Shown here: positions 14,115 to 23,456 of the stretch, piece by piece
Position numbering within the stretch: position 1 is the stretch's first letter
Layout: each line of letters opens with the position of its first letter
Origin: Desulfosporosinus lacus DSM 15449
Lineage (GTDB): Bacteria > Bacillota > Desulfitobacteriia > Desulfitobacteriales > Desulfitobacteriaceae
Assembly (NCBI RefSeq): GCF_900129935.1
Contig: NZ_FQXJ01000014.1
Location: 89,779-153,778 of the forward strand
Direction: 5' to 3'
Length of the DNA stretch: 64,000 nt
Translations under genes and position numbers: made by a program
The notes under the pieces: generated by a model
What the model was told of the DNA's origin: nothing
The model's input: the letters and a program-made list of their open reading frames with translations, nothing else
The model's database searches: none

Positions 14115-16013
14115 TTACGGTTCCGGCGTTATTGCCGAGGAAATTGGTTCGTAAACCTGGAGAGGACTATTCTTTAAAATATTTTCCACTTCTTCAAAGC
14201 CTGTCGGAAAAGCAAAGTTGTAACGTGCAGGTAGGGCGAAAACGTATTTGCTGTTATGAGCAAGTTCGCTTGGTCCGATAGGTGCCGCTCCAATATGAAA
14301 GTCTTCCCGTAGAAGGGAATTCCATTGGGCACGTGTAAATATCATAATCGGAATATCCTGTCGTTGGTTTTGTGCGGTCCATTGAGGATGCCGGATGGAA
14401 AGCAGCGGTCCGGTTTCTACAATTTCTCCTTGTGAACCTTCCAAGCTTAAACCTTCCCAAGTAGCGGTGATTATCGAATTGCCTTGCCAACTCTCCGGCA
14501 AAGAAAAATTAAAACCATATTGGGGATTTTGGTACTCCCTAGGGTTAGCTTCCTCGTAGGCACCAAGTTTGACCTCAGTAATCAGCCAGCGATTCTCGAC
14601 TTTCCTTACCCTAAGATCAATTGGCCGCTTGGCGGCAACACCACCATTTTGCATCTCCACACTCGTTATCTCTAAGATTTCGCCCTTCACGTCATACTCT
14701 GATGATGATTTCTGAATGCTTAGAATCTCTATTCGATCCGGCCATGGACTCGAAACCACCCTGCCCGGAACATCCTGAAGATCTTTTTGCCATGCCGACA
14801 AAAGCTCGGGGGATACTAGATCTCCGTAGTTCTCTTGGATACTTTTGTTTACGTAATCTCTAGGCGCTGTAAGGGAAACCATCTGAAGTTTTTTACCGAA
14901 ATTCTCGACCAGACTGATAACTTCTGCTTCAGCACCTTCATCCTGAGTTTCGGTTATACTTGCACCGGGACGGATATCTTCGCTCTTGGTAGGTGCCCCT
15001 GTAAGCAAAACAGTTCCGGCAATGATCACTACAGCACCCGCAGCGAAGGAAGCTATATAAGAATATTTCCGTCCGGTTAAGACGTTTTTCACTCTAGCCT
15101 TTAAATTTCCCTCCGCAAACGACGATACGGCTACAACAGGCCTGCGTTCCCCCACACAAGAAGCAACATCGAGTAATGCTCTGGCGTATTCCCTGCGCCT
15201 TTCGCTTGAATAGTTTTTGACAACCGCACTGTCACACGCCCGTTCCCCGTCGTTTTTCAGCCAGGCGAAGGACAACCAGACCACCGGATTAAACCAGTAA
15301 ACCGATTTAAGCAGGAACAAAATAAGATTGACCACGTAATCCCTGCGTTTGATATGCATCAGTTCGTGGGAGAGGATTGCTATGATCCTTTCATCTGTAA
15401 GGTTCTTATAAATGCGCTCAGGCAGGATAATCACAGGCTTGAGAAAGCCAAAAATAAACGGTATCTCAAAGGACCTCGTGATGCAAACCGAGGCTTTGCT
15501 GCGCATCTTAAGGTCAGATTTGCACTTTTCCAGCAGAGCCAACCGTCTGTCATCAGGTTCTTCCACTGTTACCTTAAGGATTCTGGACGTTTTGATGTAG
15601 GAGAATAACAACACGGCGAACATCACCAGGATACCGAGAACCCAAATCAGCGCTGCGACATTCCAGAGGTCAAGCCCGTGAGCAGGGACAGCTAGTTCTG
15701 GAGTTAAGATTGGAGGCTGCTGATTTGCAGGATTGATCAATACACCGGTTGTCATTGGCGGCAAAACCGTATTGACCTTATCAATTACAGGGACAGGAGC
15801 AACTTGATTAAACAATGTAAACAGGCTAAACATACTCTTGATATCAAAAGGAATCACCAATTTGAGCAAAAATACAAACCATATTCCGTAATGAAAGGAA
15901 GGAGACAGCCGTTTGCCGCATACTACTTTTATGAGCATAATTGCCACAGCCACAACGGTTGCATACAAGCTGATGTTCAGTACCCCTTTGAAAACGCTCT
16001 CAAGCATTGTCAT
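14115..16013 (-). CDS. M56 family BlaR1-like sensor peptidase
   Basis: 632 residues. The N-terminal third is a BlaR1/MecR1-type membrane metalloprotease with four helices and the zinc motif HELMH (in ILSHELMHIKRRDYV, near residue 220) plus a downstream Glu in the NDGERACDSAV segment. After a further helix (about 325-345) comes an outer region of about 280 residues with an NTF2-like stretch and a C-terminal EYQNPQYGFNFSLPESWQG domain rather than a penicillin-binding domain, so the signal is probably not a beta-lactam. It overlaps the 3' end of the BlaI-type repressor gene (16000-16395). In the family the protease relays a signal that ends with repressor cleavage. The C-terminus may be artificially short; see 13871-14114. 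Confidence 0.85.
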   Translation of the reverse strand: MTMLESVFKGVLNISLYATVVAVAIMLIKVVCGKRLSPSFHYGIWFVFLLKLVIPFDIKSMFSLFTLFNQVAPVPVIDKVNTVLPPMTTGVLINPANQQPPILTPELAVPAHGLDLWNVAALIWVLGILVMFAVLLFSYIKTSRILKVTVEEPDDRRLALLEKCKSDLKMRSKASVCITRSFEIPFIFGFLKPVIILPERIYKNLTDERIIAILSHELMHIKRRDYVVNLILFLLKSVYWFNPVVWLSFAWLKNDGERACDSAVVKNYSSERRREYARALLDVASCVGERRPVVAVSSFAEGNLKARVKNVLTGRKYSYIASFAAGAVVIIAGTVLLTGAPTKSEDIRPGASITETQDEGAEAEVISLVENFGKKLQMVSLTAPRDYVNKSIQENYGDLVSPELLSAWQKDLQDVPGRVVSSPWPDRIEILSIQKSSSEYDVKGEILEITSVEMQNGGVAAKRPIDLRVRKVENRWLITEVKLGAYEEANPREYQNPQYGFNFSLPESWQGNSIITATWEGLSLEGSQGEIVETGPLLSIRHPQWTAQNQRQDIPIMIFTRAQWNSLLREDFHIGAAPIGPSELAHNSKYVFALPARYNFAFPTGFEEVENILKNSPLQVYEPISSAITPEP

Positions 16014-16395
16014 CCCCTCCTTTGACCGTTTTGTCGATCAAATCTCGGAGCTTTTTTAACTCCCCATCGGACAGAACCCGATTTTCAATAAATTGAGCAA
16101 ATAACTGATTGAACGAGCCTTGATAAACTCTGTCGATAAAGGACTTTGTTTCGCTGAGTAGTATTTGATCGCGTCCAAAAAGAGGAAGACATCTAAAGCC
16201 CGGCTCCCTCCGCTCAATCACACCTTTCTCAACAAGGCGTTTGATAAAGGTGTAAGTAGTATTCTTAAAATGAGCACCGTTTTCCGGCCTTAGGAAATGA
16301 GCTGCAATATCCACAGCTGACATTTCCCTGTTCTGCCAGATAATCTCCATAATTTCAAGCTCGCGTTCTGTGACCTTTGGAATTTCCTGTTGCAT
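16000..16395 (-). CDS. BlaI/MecI-family transcriptional repressor
   Basis: 131 residues with the winged-helix layout of BlaI: TERELEIMEIIWQNREMSAV, YTFIKRLVEKGVIERREPGF, then a C-terminal dimerisation helix pair (FIDRVYQGSFNQLFAQFIEN). Repressors of this family bind TACA/TGTA dyads and are inactivated by the partnered M56 protease, here encoded by the overlapping downstream gene. The candidate operator lies at 16408-16451. Start ATG is preceded by GGAGGGGGATAA. Confidence 0.9.
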   Translation of the reverse strand: MQQEIPKVTERELEIMEIIWQNREMSAVDIAAHFLRPENGAHFKNTTYTFIKRLVEKGVIERREPGFRCLPLFGRDQILLSETKSFIDRVYQGSFNQLFAQFIENRVLSDGELKKLRDLIDKTVKGGDDNA

Positions 16396-16407
16396 TTATC
16401 CCCCTCC

Positions 16408-16451
16408 ATTCTACAGCATTAGTATGCAATATCATTCTAACTCTGTAGAAT
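16408..16451. promoter_or_regulatory. candidate BlaI operator upstream of repressor 16395
   Basis: A 9-bp inverted repeat ATTCTACAG ... CTGTAGAAT (arms 16408-16416 and 16443-16451) lies directly upstream of the repressor start. Each arm contains the TACA / TGTA half-site known for BlaI/MecI operators. The 26-bp gap is longer than in staphylococcal operators. Confidence 0.6.
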
Positions 16452-16515
16452 AAGAAATGTCAATAGGCTTTACAGAACGCTATATCGCCTCCCCAAAGGC
16501 TCTTTTTGGGGAAAA

Positions 16516-19098
16516 TTAAAGTGCAGTCTCACAATAAGAAAGAAACTTGAGTCGTTCTATCTTAAAATTTGAATTTGCCAGGATTTCTGGCCAAAATTTA
16601 ATCGTTACAATTAATTCATTTCTGTCATTGTCGGATAATTTTTTCCAAGGTACTAGTAAAGGGTGTAATTTTTTCTCTTCATCTATAATAGCATCTAGTT
16701 TCCAGCCAGCTTCCTTTTTTTGAAGTAACCAGCGTTCATGCTCATATTCAGCTAAAGCAATTAATTCACGTTCTGTAAAGGTTACAGCTTCGAGTTTTTC
16801 CTTAACAGAGATAATATCGTAATCGATCCTATGCAAAGCATCAGGAATATGCTTTATTTGTTCGTAGATAGACTCTTTCTGTTCATTACAAAGAGTTTCC
16901 CAGGATTTTAGGCAATTTAATTCTGATTCATTCTTATCTTTGTTGAGCAAAGTATGCCTATAAAGATCCATTGCCAAACTTTCAAATTTCTCACTATAGA
17001 AAGCATCATGCATTAAACGACGTAAAAATTGTTCTTCATCAACATGTAATTTCAACTGTTCTTTAGAGGGCAAATGTGATTGCTCCCATTTTTTACTGTC
17101 GGTTAGCATACTCATCTCTAAAATGGCTTCCATTGATCTGGATTCATGTTTATATCGTGTAACTTTGAGCATTGCTCGTAAAATACCATTATCTATTTGA
17201 GCTTGCCCTCGCTCATTTAATAGATGAGGTACTTTGCGTTCCAGTAGTGATCGCAATAGCATTGCTCTACGAACAATGAATAATTGATCCTTCTGTTCAT
17301 CTGTTTGATTAGGTCCGAGAATATTTACGTACCCTCTTAGACGACTTACAAAGTCTGGACCTTTAGCACTTTGAAATTTTTTTAGAAATTGTTTATGTTC
17401 CAATTCATCCGCAATATCCTCTCCGCCAAATTCTTGGAATGTACTACTGGTACCACCGGCAAAGACAAAAATAGCTTTTCCGATAGGATGAATAGAATCT
17501 CCTTCTTTAAATTCCCCATCCTGCATAGGTGCTAGAAAATATTTTAACCAACCTAGATTTCCTTCAAAAGCCGAATCAAATTCGTCAAAAAAAACTAACG
17601 GAACCTTTCCCTTCAGGCAAAGGTCTCGGACTTTATGGAAGGCAGCAAATAAGTCTACCAATGATTGAAATTGAGATAAATTAAAATTTAATTGATCCAT
17701 TAAATCTGGGGCAATACTTGAAGCCACTTCTGCTACCCCAAAGGATTTCCCGGACCCTGGTGTTCCAAATACAGCAATGCACAGCGGACGAACCGTATTT
17801 TTGGTAGAAATATACTCCGTCATTAGGTTTTTGATGCTTCTATAACCCTCAATTTCCGCCCTGTCCACTGTTTTTAATTTGCCAAATTGGGCTATGGGGA
17901 TATACTTGAGGGCACTTTTTTCTCCACTTTTGACGATATTATAAGCTATGTCTGCTAAACTACTGGAACTTTTGTCTTTAATAATATACCAGTCAGTCTC
18001 ACAGATTGAAGAATTATTTGTATCACGTATCAGTACATCTTGAATATGCTCTTTACAGACAAAATCATTTTCGGCTTCCTTAAAGATTAAAGGATTGGGA
18101 AAAGCACTTTCCTCAATAGTTTCACCAAAACCATAAACAAAATATTTTTGAGCAGCAACAATGCCTTCGCGTATACCTTCCCCTATTGATTTACTAAGTT
18201 CTTCATTATTACAAATTCCTGTAGCTATATTACGGGACAGCGCAGCAACAAAGCAAGAGGTTAATCCAAACATTTTGCCTTGATTGTCTTTGATAAAACC
18301 TCCTTCAACTTCATAAGTTAAGAAATACAATTGAGATTCCGCTACTCCTTTATTTTGATAATATATCGCACCTTCAAGGCCAAAAGGCACTATAAGGTGA
18401 TGACAGTGAGCAAGGAAGGCCAGGTCGGGGTTATGATTCATTTGCCACACAAAATCCTGGGCCGTCTTTTCCCAAGAAAGGCTTTTACTAATATTTACTC
18501 CTTTTGCTCGTAAATCATCACTATTGATAACGACAATGGTATTTTGAATATGAAAATCTCTTATATTATGCCAAAGCTTACTTGAACTGGTAGGATGATT
18601 CACCTTATAGATTACAATAGGTGATTTTCCAGGTGTTTTTATTGCTAAAGGCCAGAATTCTTCGTTAGCATTAAAACCGTTATTCTCATCATCTAATATG
18701 ACCATATCTGCATTTTGGTCATCATCTATGATCGGTAGTAACATAGGCCTACAAGAGGTCAGTCCTGTAAATCCAAGATAGCGGCTGATGCGGTATACTT
18801 TATGATTATCATTTTTATTGAGGGTTTCAGGAAAAAGCTCTAACTCTACAGTAGAACGAAGAAGTTCTTTGGGCAACGCAGCTTCTAGGTCTTGAATTTG
18901 CGGTGAACTTATTGAAGCCTGAGTTGCAAGAGTTACAAACTTTGACAAAAGCAGTGCCTCACCATTTTTAAAACTATTGTGAACATGTGGATAAGACTGC
19001 CAATTCAAACCCTTAGTACACTGTTGATCAGTTCTCCACTGTAATAAATTTACACATATATCTCCTGATACGACAATTTTAAAGCATTTGTTTTCCAT
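16516..19098 (-). CDS. multidomain AAA ATPase with PfkB-like N-terminus and C-terminal RyR domain
   Basis: 860 residues in three parts. Residues 1-330 resemble a PfkB/ribokinase-like fold (IVVSGDICVN at the start, VVINSDDLRAKGVNISKSLS near 189-208, and a GLTSCFVAAL helix near 278 where kinases carry GxGD); the catalytic Asp is not evident. Residues 430-640 form an AAA ATPase with Walker A GTPGSGKS (445-452) and Walker B LVFFDEFD (501-508). Residues 774-860 match the RyR domain (LIALAEYEHERWLLQKKEAG, then KLHPLLVPW). RyR domains in bacteria are known from nucleotide-signalling and conflict proteins; the role here is unknown. It stands alone, with its own GAGGAG site, between a BlaI operon and EcsAB. 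I see no toxin or nuclease partner gene. Confidence 0.75.
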   Translation of the reverse strand: MENKCFKIVVSGDICVNLLQWRTDQQCTKGLNWQSYPHVHNSFKNGEALLLSKFVTLATQASISSPQIQDLEAALPKELLRSTVELELFPETLNKNDNHKVYRISRYLGFTGLTSCRPMLLPIIDDDQNADMVILDDENNGFNANEEFWPLAIKTPGKSPIVIYKVNHPTSSSKLWHNIRDFHIQNTIVVINSDDLRAKGVNISKSLSWEKTAQDFVWQMNHNPDLAFLAHCHHLIVPFGLEGAIYYQNKGVAESQLYFLTYEVEGGFIKDNQGKMFGLTSCFVAALSRNIATGICNNEELSKSIGEGIREGIVAAQKYFVYGFGETIEESAFPNPLIFKEAENDFVCKEHIQDVLIRDTNNSSICETDWYIIKDKSSSSLADIAYNIVKSGEKSALKYIPIAQFGKLKTVDRAEIEGYRSIKNLMTEYISTKNTVRPLCIAVFGTPGSGKSFGVAEVASSIAPDLMDQLNFNLSQFQSLVDLFAAFHKVRDLCLKGKVPLVFFDEFDSAFEGNLGWLKYFLAPMQDGEFKEGDSIHPIGKAIFVFAGGTSSTFQEFGGEDIADELEHKQFLKKFQSAKGPDFVSRLRGYVNILGPNQTDEQKDQLFIVRRAMLLRSLLERKVPHLLNERGQAQIDNGILRAMLKVTRYKHESRSMEAILEMSMLTDSKKWEQSHLPSKEQLKLHVDEEQFLRRLMHDAFYSEKFESLAMDLYRHTLLNKDKNESELNCLKSWETLCNEQKESIYEQIKHIPDALHRIDYDIISVKEKLEAVTFTERELIALAEYEHERWLLQKKEAGWKLDAIIDEEKKLHPLLVPWKKLSDNDRNELIVTIKFWPEILANSNFKIERLKFLSYCETAL

Positions 19099-19319
19099 TG
19101 TTCTAACTCCTCGTATAACATTAGAATAATTCTAGTTTGCATCATAATTATATACTATCTATGCGCTCATTTACACTACCGTTACCTATCAATGTTGGTT
19201 ATTTAAGGTATTTTTATTAAATTTCAGCAACCTACTGGAGTTTAGAAAAATCAACTATCATCAATATCCGGTATTTACTTTTTCCTTCATCAGTGTTGAT
19301 TGCCATTCAAATGAAGTGG

Positions 19320-19560
19320 ATAAAATTTGAAATTGGACTTAAAGCAGTACCTTTGTATTCCGACGCATCCGCATAGTACAGAATTGTATTGATCGGGGTT
19401 GCAGAGAGGCGCTTTAAGGTGATAGCCATCTTCTGAGCCATAGCTTAGTTTTCATCAATGTCCAGCACTTTATAATCCAGTGCCTTTAAAGATACCATTT
19501 CCTCAAAAAATGCCCCGTTATTGATTCGATCAAAATGGATGTTATCTCTGTACCTCTACC
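19320..19560 (-). pseudogene. decayed coding fragment
   Basis: One minus-strand frame reads AFFEEMVSLKALDYKVLDID, EN, a stop, then AMAQKMAITLKRLSATPINT and ILYYADASEYKGTALSP. A single stop codon interrupts what looks like genuine protein. No start or family is recognised. The remaining gap, 19140-19700, holds only this and the terminator at 19622-19644. Confidence 0.35.
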
Positions 19561-19621
19561 GCCAGTCAGGAGATGCCACATCCTCTGAATTCTACCTAGA
19601 CCTAATCCTAACAAAACAAAA

Positions 19622-19644
19622 TCCCAGGCTGTTAAAGCCTAGGA
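19622..19644 (-). terminator. terminator of the ecsAB operon
   Basis: The stem TCCTAGGCT / AGCCTGGGA (minus-strand reading, 5-base loop, one wobble pair) is followed by TTTTGTTTTG on the minus strand, 58 bp past the ecsB stop. Confidence 0.8.
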
Positions 19645-19701
19645 CTAATTTATGAGATAAAAGGTTAACCAATGGGTTCTACTCCGCATTTTAGGGCGCT
19701 T

Positions 19702-20928
19702 TTAAGACTTTAATGAAATCTTTCTGGCAATATAATAGCCTGTAAGAACTATGACAGGCACCATCACCAGCCCCCCCAACCATGAGTGCGTCTTAGCTGC
19801 CACCACAACACCGAGAATAAGTTGCCCCGGCAAAGCCATAAGAAATATGGCTTTGCTCATCGCCGCAATCTTCGATTCTGGGAGCCAGTGGAATAAACAG
19901 ACAAAGGGGTCCTTAATAACCTCTTGCCAAAACAACCAAACGACGTTGGATATCATAATTGAAAAAACAAACCAGAGAAGCCATCCATAATCCGGGGGAA
20001 AGACTAATATAGCTAAAATACTTACCCCAACCATTTTAAGATAAAACTCAACATCTTTCTCATTACGCAACTCATATTTAAGACACATTTCCACCAAACC
20101 GTTCACAGGGTTGCGTTTTTTAAAGAGCAAATTAGAGTTTCTGAATAATAAGGGGCGTTTTCTGGAGAATCTTGGCCTTTTTACGTAGGTTCCGGCATTC
20201 TGCAGCATGTACTTAGCTAGTCTGAGCCTAGCAGTTTGCTCCCTGGCAACATCTTCAAAGAAAATCCCCTTTAATTTAGCCCGTTGATATAAGAGCTTAC
20301 TTAAGATGATCAAGAGTACTAACATAGACAGATAAAACAGACCGCTGCGACTCAACAAAAGAGCCACACTTTGCCTCACATACACACCTATTACTAAAAA
20401 AATGATCAGTTTCACCATGCGCTTGGCCCAACCCTTGAAACGAAGTTCGATAAGTTGTTTACCAAGACCTATACAGTTCTTAAGGAGAAGGACTAAAACG
20501 GTTAGCCATACGACACTTATCAAAGAAAAACCGTAATGCAATAATAAAAGTGGCGCCAGAATAGTCAGCAACAATAAGGTTACCACAAGGTTATAGACAA
20601 CAGCATACACTAAACTATACTTAATAATCCGGCTCATCCACACTTTGCGCTGTAAGAGGAAGAGCTGATCCGCACCCTCCACGAAAATACGTATTGTACC
20701 TGACCAAGCGAAGATGACAATAATTGCTGACAGAGCATTGAGGGGAATATAGTCCAGCCACCCAGGGACCGCCCTCCACCAGGAAAGATAATAATAAATG
20801 AAACCAGCCGAAAAAGGGATGACAATATAAAGAGCTACAATCCAATCTACGGCGGTTCTCCATACTTGATACTGATAGTTCCAGTCTGAAATAATTCGCT
20901 GAAAAAACAGCCTAGTCACGGTAATCAT
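19702..20928 (-). CDS. ecsB: EcsB-type ABC transporter permease
   Basis: 408 residues of the EcsB family. About ten hydrophobic segments are arranged in two groups, with the basic cytoplasmic region RFSRKRPLLFRNSNLLFKKR between them near residues 250-275. N-terminal FFQRIISDWNYQYQVWRTAV is typical of EcsB. It starts directly after the EcsA stop, so the pair forms one operon ended by the hairpin at 19622-19644. In Bacillus, Ecs affects secretion, competence and intramembrane proteolysis, but its transported substrate is not settled. Confidence 0.85.
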   Translation of the reverse strand: MITVTRLFFQRIISDWNYQYQVWRTAVDWIVALYIVIPFSAGFIYYYLSWWRAVPGWLDYIPLNALSAIIVIFAWSGTIRIFVEGADQLFLLQRKVWMSRIIKYSLVYAVVYNLVVTLLLLTILAPLLLLHYGFSLISVVWLTVLVLLLKNCIGLGKQLIELRFKGWAKRMVKLIIFLVIGVYVRQSVALLLSRSGLFYLSMLVLLIILSKLLYQRAKLKGIFFEDVAREQTARLRLAKYMLQNAGTYVKRPRFSRKRPLLFRNSNLLFKKRNPVNGLVEMCLKYELRNEKDVEFYLKMVGVSILAILVFPPDYGWLLWFVFSIMISNVVWLFWQEVIKDPFVCLFHWLPESKIAAMSKAIFLMALPGQLILGVVVAAKTHSWLGGLVMVPVIVLTGYYIARKISLKS

Positions 20929-21657
20929 TTAGCTATTCTCCAGGAGTTTATCAAAACATTCCAATAGAGAGCCCTTAGGTAACTGGCATTGTTCCCTGAT
21001 TTCTGCAAGATCTCCCCGAGCTATAACTCCCCCAGCGTTCATTAATACAAAAGAACTACAGATTCGTTCCGCAGTATCCAAGATATGTGTACACATCAAT
21101 ACTCCTGCTCCCTTAGCTCTAGCCTGGTTTAAATAAGCCAGGAAGTCCTTCGTACCCCTGGGATCCAGCCCCACAAAAGGCTCATCCACCACAAAAACTG
21201 AGGGCTCAAGTAAAAAACTCACAATAAGCATGACCTTTTGCTGCATGCCCTTAGAAAAGCTGCCCGGCAGATGGTGCTTGACTTCCGTAAGGCGGAAGAG
21301 TTTGAGAAGTTCCTCAGCTTTTGGTACAAATACTTTTCGCTCGATTTCATAGGCAGCGGCAGCTAGTTCTAAATGTTCCCAAAGTGTTAACCCTTCATAT
21401 AGTACGGGCTGTTCTGGGATATAGGCAAAGTTTTTCCTCGCCCCGGCGAATTCCACCTTACCGTCCATCACCGGCAGCAAGCCCATGATCCCCTTAATTG
21501 TAGTGCTTTTCCCCGCTCCGTTAGGACCAATCAGGCCTACGAGTTCCCCCGGTTTCAGAGATAAGGTCACATTTTTGATGACCTCCGTGTTGTCAGAATA
21601 ACCTGCGTGTTTAATATCTACGGTTAGTAAGTCCATCGATTCATCCTCATTTGTCAT
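20929..21657 (-). CDS. ecsA: EcsA-type ABC transporter ATPase
   Basis: 242 residues with Walker A GPNGAGKST, Q-loop in YIPEQPVLYEGLTLW, signature FSKGMQQK (a degenerate LSGGQ, normal for EcsA), Walker B VFVVDEPFVGLD and switch His in CTHILDTAER. The start could be ATG 21657 or ATG 21636 (MDLLTVDIKHAGYS); the latter has GAGG 8 bases upstream, the former only a weak GGATG. It is coupled to the EcsB-type permease gene immediately downstream. Confidence 0.9.
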   Translation of the reverse strand: MTNEDESMDLLTVDIKHAGYSDNTEVIKNVTLSLKPGELVGLIGPNGAGKSTTIKGIMGLLPVMDGKVEFAGARKNFAYIPEQPVLYEGLTLWEHLELAAAAYEIERKVFVPKAEELLKLFRLTEVKHHLPGSFSKGMQQKVMLIVSFLLEPSVFVVDEPFVGLDPRGTKDFLAYLNQARAKGAGVLMCTHILDTAERICSSFVLMNAGGVIARGDLAEIREQCQLPKGSLLECFDKLLENS

Positions 21658-21734
21658 CGAATTTCATCCACTTGTTAAAGACAATATTTTTGAAACAGAC
21701 CAGATAATTACCGGTTGACTCTGGAAATAGTCAC

Positions 21735-23261
21735 TTATCTCCTCTCCCAAATAAGCTCACCATTGCAGGCATCGATATATTTTAATCCTGGATTACAGCC
21801 AGCAGCCAAGGAAAATTCGTTTCGACGAGTCGTTATAGGCTCATAGATCAACCGATAAACCGGCAGATCCTCGTCCTCCAAGTCTTTAAACCATCTAAGT
21901 CGGAATCTGACATACTCACTGTATAGGCCAAACGCCTTTTCCGCTGTCAGAGTCGGATAGAGGAAATTACACTCTTCCAGCTCACGAATCATTTCATAAG
22001 AGACTCCCATATAGACGCAGATTTTCCCGGTTGAAGTGCTGACACTAACCATGACCCGTTCATGGTTAACAGGGATATTGCCGATGTAGACAGGCAGGTA
22101 GAAAAACTCACGCTCACGTAGCTGCACGTCCATATCCTCCTGATCGACTTCGATTTGAAGGTAAGAAGTGTAGTCCGGGAATACCTGTTGCAAGAACTGT
22201 TCCGCCTTCTCCCAACACTGCTTCCGAGTTAGTGACGGTGCAGCATCTTTCTTCCGTTCACTCCGGTGGAACCCCACCAGACGTCCCGTGGACTTCTCGA
22301 CTTGAATCATAAACGAGGCTTCCAGATTCCGTAGTGAATCGCCCCATTTTCGTTTCATATAAGCATCCACAGAAAGTGCTTCTGCTTCCGGATCTTCGAC
22401 TACTTCCGCTCTGAACTTATACAACCTTTTGATTCTCTCACCGTCATCCTTCGAATTCTCAAGCAGGTATAACTCTGGGTCGATACCAAGCTCTATCTCC
22501 AAGGTCGCAATGTCCTTAAGCGTTGACTCATTACTTTTATCAGACTCCATTTTAGTGATTGGGAGACAGGAGGGCATCACATAATGATTCATTCCAAACA
22601 GATCAATACCTGTAATAGCGTCTATTAAGTGATGGCCAGGGATCGGTTCATAGACAAGCCGGTATTCAGGCTCTGTTCCCTCCATTTCATACATGGACGG
22701 ATATAATGCAACAATCGTTAGCTCCATTCGCATAGTTTTCAACACTTGCTGCCTCACAGTCTCCACATCAACGATGATGCTGGGCCATTCTGGTTTAGGA
22801 GCAGCTTTTCGTCTGGATTTTTCCAATTGATAGCGGATGACGTTCAACCCACTGTCCAGTGTCATTCTGCAGCCCGTATCGGGAAGGGGTAGTCCTCCCA
22901 CTTCCTCCCTATAGGTGATAAATCGTAAGTTTCCTTTTTCTTCGCTATTTACCCAAGTAAATGCGTCATAATCAGAGGTATGTTTCGCTAAAAAAGCGTC
23001 AGTGACAGCCCTCACTTCCTCTGCCGAGCTAGCTTGATCGGCGGAATATTTGGCTTTCATATCGATATCCAGGCTGATTAACTGTCCAGTTTCAATATCC
23101 TGCGAAATTTCGATTTGACAGTCATCGTTGCCTGGATCCTCCCAAATGAAGGACCGTTCTTGCTCATGGCGAGTATTGTCTTCCATTGCCAGTCGGTAAT
23201 GCTCCGGAATCCGAACAATTGCCTTTGCTTTTGTTCTGAGCTCCCCATAGTCAAATGACAT
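21735..23261 (-). CDS. YcdB/YcdC repeat-domain protein (DUF4901)
   Basis: 508 residues with no signal peptide or membrane helix. It contains two repeats of the YcdB/YcdC type, recognisable by paired Y-R-L-V/I-Y-E-P-I segments (PEYRLVYEPIPGHHLIDAIT and VYRLIYEPITTRRNE) and by TG-x-L-V-GFHRS and STGKICVYMGVS strands, followed by the INACTG-like end YIDACNGELIWE. Related proteins in Bacillales and Clostridia are often exported; this one appears cytoplasmic or lacks its leader. Function unknown. It lies 77 bp upstream of ecsA and could be in the same transcript. Confidence 0.7.
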   Translation of the reverse strand: MSFDYGELRTKAKAIVRIPEHYRLAMEDNTRHEQERSFIWEDPGNDDCQIEISQDIETGQLISLDIDMKAKYSADQASSAEEVRAVTDAFLAKHTSDYDAFTWVNSEEKGNLRFITYREEVGGLPLPDTGCRMTLDSGLNVIRYQLEKSRRKAAPKPEWPSIIVDVETVRQQVLKTMRMELTIVALYPSMYEMEGTEPEYRLVYEPIPGHHLIDAITGIDLFGMNHYVMPSCLPITKMESDKSNESTLKDIATLEIELGIDPELYLLENSKDDGERIKRLYKFRAEVVEDPEAEALSVDAYMKRKWGDSLRNLEASFMIQVEKSTGRLVGFHRSERKKDAAPSLTRKQCWEKAEQFLQQVFPDYTSYLQIEVDQEDMDVQLREREFFYLPVYIGNIPVNHERVMVSVSTSTGKICVYMGVSYEMIRELEECNFLYPTLTAEKAFGLYSEYVRFRLRWFKDLEDEDLPVYRLIYEPITTRRNEFSLAAGCNPGLKYIDACNGELIWERR

Positions 23262-23283
23262 AATTTACCTCCGCAATTTAATC

Positions 23284-23456
23284 CTATAAATTAAACAAAG
23301 TTGCCTTACACCGTTTGGGCATCAATATAATTCGCCGTTCTTTATAGATTGTCGTATCAATCGGCGAAAAAACTATCTTATCTACCGTCACAAGGCTGTC
23401 CGGCAAATTATCCTTATCAACCGACCGCCCTATTTGCTGGCAAGGCAAAATAATCC
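23284..23456 (-). pseudogene. DUF4179-like anti-sigma tail fragment
   Basis: The minus strand reads GRSVDKDNLPDSLVTVDKIV, FSPIDTTIYKERRIILMPKR and stops after LFNL. The VDKIVFSPIDTTIY strand resembles the outer domain of DUF4179 anti-sigma/regulatory proteins. No start is present and the frame runs into the preceding lipoprotein gene, so only a tail remains. Confidence 0.4.

Noticed and set aside
13835..14281. Plus-strand open frame of 148 codons after the DUF6147-like gene
   Set aside because: It overlaps the M56 gene and its frameshifted tail on the opposite strand, lacks a ribosome site and shows no recognisable domain.
16516..19098. Known anti-phage defence system call for the AAA-RyR protein
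   Set aside because: No partner nuclease, toxin, reverse transcriptase or other defence gene lies beside it, and I cannot match the architecture to a named system from the sequence alone.
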